NCBI RefSeq assembly: GCF_019802055.1
Contig: NZ_JAHVHW010000004.1
Location: 124,001 to 188,000 of the forward strand
Origin: Ferrimonas balearica
Lineage (GTDB): Bacteria; Pseudomonadota; Gammaproteobacteria; Enterobacterales; Shewanellaceae
Direction: 5' to 3'
Length of the DNA stretch: 64,000 nucleotides
Shown piece by piece: positions 63,421-64,000 of the stretch (position 1 is the stretch's first letter; every line of letters begins with the position of its first letter). Made by a program: the position numbers and the translations under genes. Below the pieces are notes generated by a model. The model was not told the DNA's origin, did no database searches, and saw only the letters and a list, made by a program, of their open reading frames with translations.

Positions 63421-63921
63421 ATGGAATGGCTGATTCTGTTTGGGCTGCTGCTGGTGCTGCTATCCGGGCTGAATGCCTACCTGAACCGCCCTGCCCCCTC
63501 CCGCTATATCAAACGGGGTCCACTGCTGACTCCGGCGGAGCGATCCTTCTACGGCGTACTGCAAACCGCCATTACCCAGTTCAACGCCAGCCAGAGCGAT
63601 AGTCACTACCAACTTTTTGCCAAAGTGCGTATCGCCGATGTGGTTAAACCCGACCATAAACAGGGCAGCAAAGACTGGATCCGCGCCTTTCGAAAAGTCA
63701 GCCAGAAGCACTTTGATTTTGTCCTCTGCGACAGCCGCACCACCGAAATCACCCTGGCCATCGAATTGGATGACAACAGCCATCAACGCAGCAAAACCCA
63801 AAAGCGCGATGCACTGGTGGAATCCGTTTGTGAAATAGCGGAACTGCCATTAAAGCGGCTTTCGGCAAAGCGGAGTTATCAGGTTGGGGAAATTATTGGG
63901 GAGTTGTTTGGGGATAGGTAA
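63421..63921 (+). CDS. DUF2726 membrane-anchored nuclease-like protein
   Basis: A 166-residue protein: an N-terminal membrane helix (MEWLILFGLLLVLLSGLNAYL), then LLTPAERSFYGVLQTAI, LFAKVRIADVV, HFDFVLCDSRTTEITLAIELDDNSHQR and LPLKRLSAKRSY. The D...E-x-D core (FDFVLCD and AIELDD) is that of DUF2726, usually placed near PD-(D/E)xK endonucleases. It is the most complete of the three paralogues in the window. DUF2726 function is not established; the membrane anchor and conserved acidic core suggest a nucleic-acid-acting role at the membrane. The ribosome site is weak (GGGAC). Confidence 0.85.
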   Translation: MEWLILFGLLLVLLSGLNAYLNRPAPSRYIKRGPLLTPAERSFYGVLQTAITQFNASQSDSHYQLFAKVRIADVVKPDHKQGSKDWIRAFRKVSQKHFDFVLCDSRTTEITLAIELDDNSHQRSKTQKRDALVESVCEIAELPLKRLSAKRSYQVGEIIGELFGDR

Positions 63922-64000
63922 ACCCAAATAGGATAAGTAATGGCTGGAATGGCGCCAGGAGCGGTCACTCACGAGTGATGGCGCACTTTCACCGGGTGGA

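Overview
The window reads as one contiguous stretch of chromosome from a GC-rich, facultatively anaerobic, respiring marine-type gammaproteobacterium. The gene set fits Ferrimonas or a close Shewanella-like relative: Dld-II plus LutABC lactate oxidation, periplasmic nitrate reductase, Hcp-Hcr, cytochrome bd, DUF2726/DUF3087 proteins and a GlyGly-CTERM subtilase. The genus is my inference from protein content; no rRNA or tRNA gene was recognised. No prophage, insertion sequence, integrase or CRISPR array was seen.

Layout. 1-10.6 kb: a truncated RND efflux pump, a DUF465 protein, an unknown periplasmic helical protein divergent from an NtrC-type two-component pair, a small lipoprotein, RNase T2 and a chemoreceptor. 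10.8-19.4 kb: a respiratory block, with cydABX on the minus strand and napFDABC on the plus strand. A long regulatory gap between them holds a 25-codon ORF with its own promoter, structured leader and terminator. 19.4-20.2 kb: no protein gene, but a second copy of the nap-type FNR promoter leads into a strong terminator, a candidate anaerobic small RNA. 20.2-32.9 kb: M14 carboxypeptidase, subtilisin-like protease, an SOS-boxed degenerate DNA methyltransferase, purL, mltF, a small basic ORF, tadA and the divergent punR/punC pair. 33-37.2 kb: a REP pair, hcp-hcr and a ribokinase-like gene. 37.5-46.7 kb: a lactate regulon (lldP-dld and lutABC, each preceded by a GGTCnnACC-type operator) and lrgAB. 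46.9-64 kb: three DUF2726 paralogues, DUF3087, a guanine-riboswitch-controlled purine permease-xpt operon, a glyoxalase-fold protein, a 1.6-kilo-residue GlyGly-CTERM protease, a YccM/NapH-like iron-sulfur membrane protein with a divergent TetR regulator, a TonB-dependent receptor and a DUF937 protein.

How it works together. Lactate is imported by LldP and oxidised by Dld-II and LutABC into the quinone pool. Electrons leave through cytochrome bd at low oxygen or NapC-NapB-NapA with nitrate. Hcp-Hcr handles nitrosative by-products. FNR-type boxes lie upstream of nap, hcp and the candidate small RNA, so these loci probably form one low-oxygen response. Purine genes recur (purL, the punR/punC pair, NCS2-xpt with its riboswitch).

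Most worth following up: the duplicated FNR promoter with a protein-less transcription unit after napC; the tandem LexA boxes before a methyltransferase that lacks its catalytic motifs; and the small ORF with a structured leader between cydA and napF.
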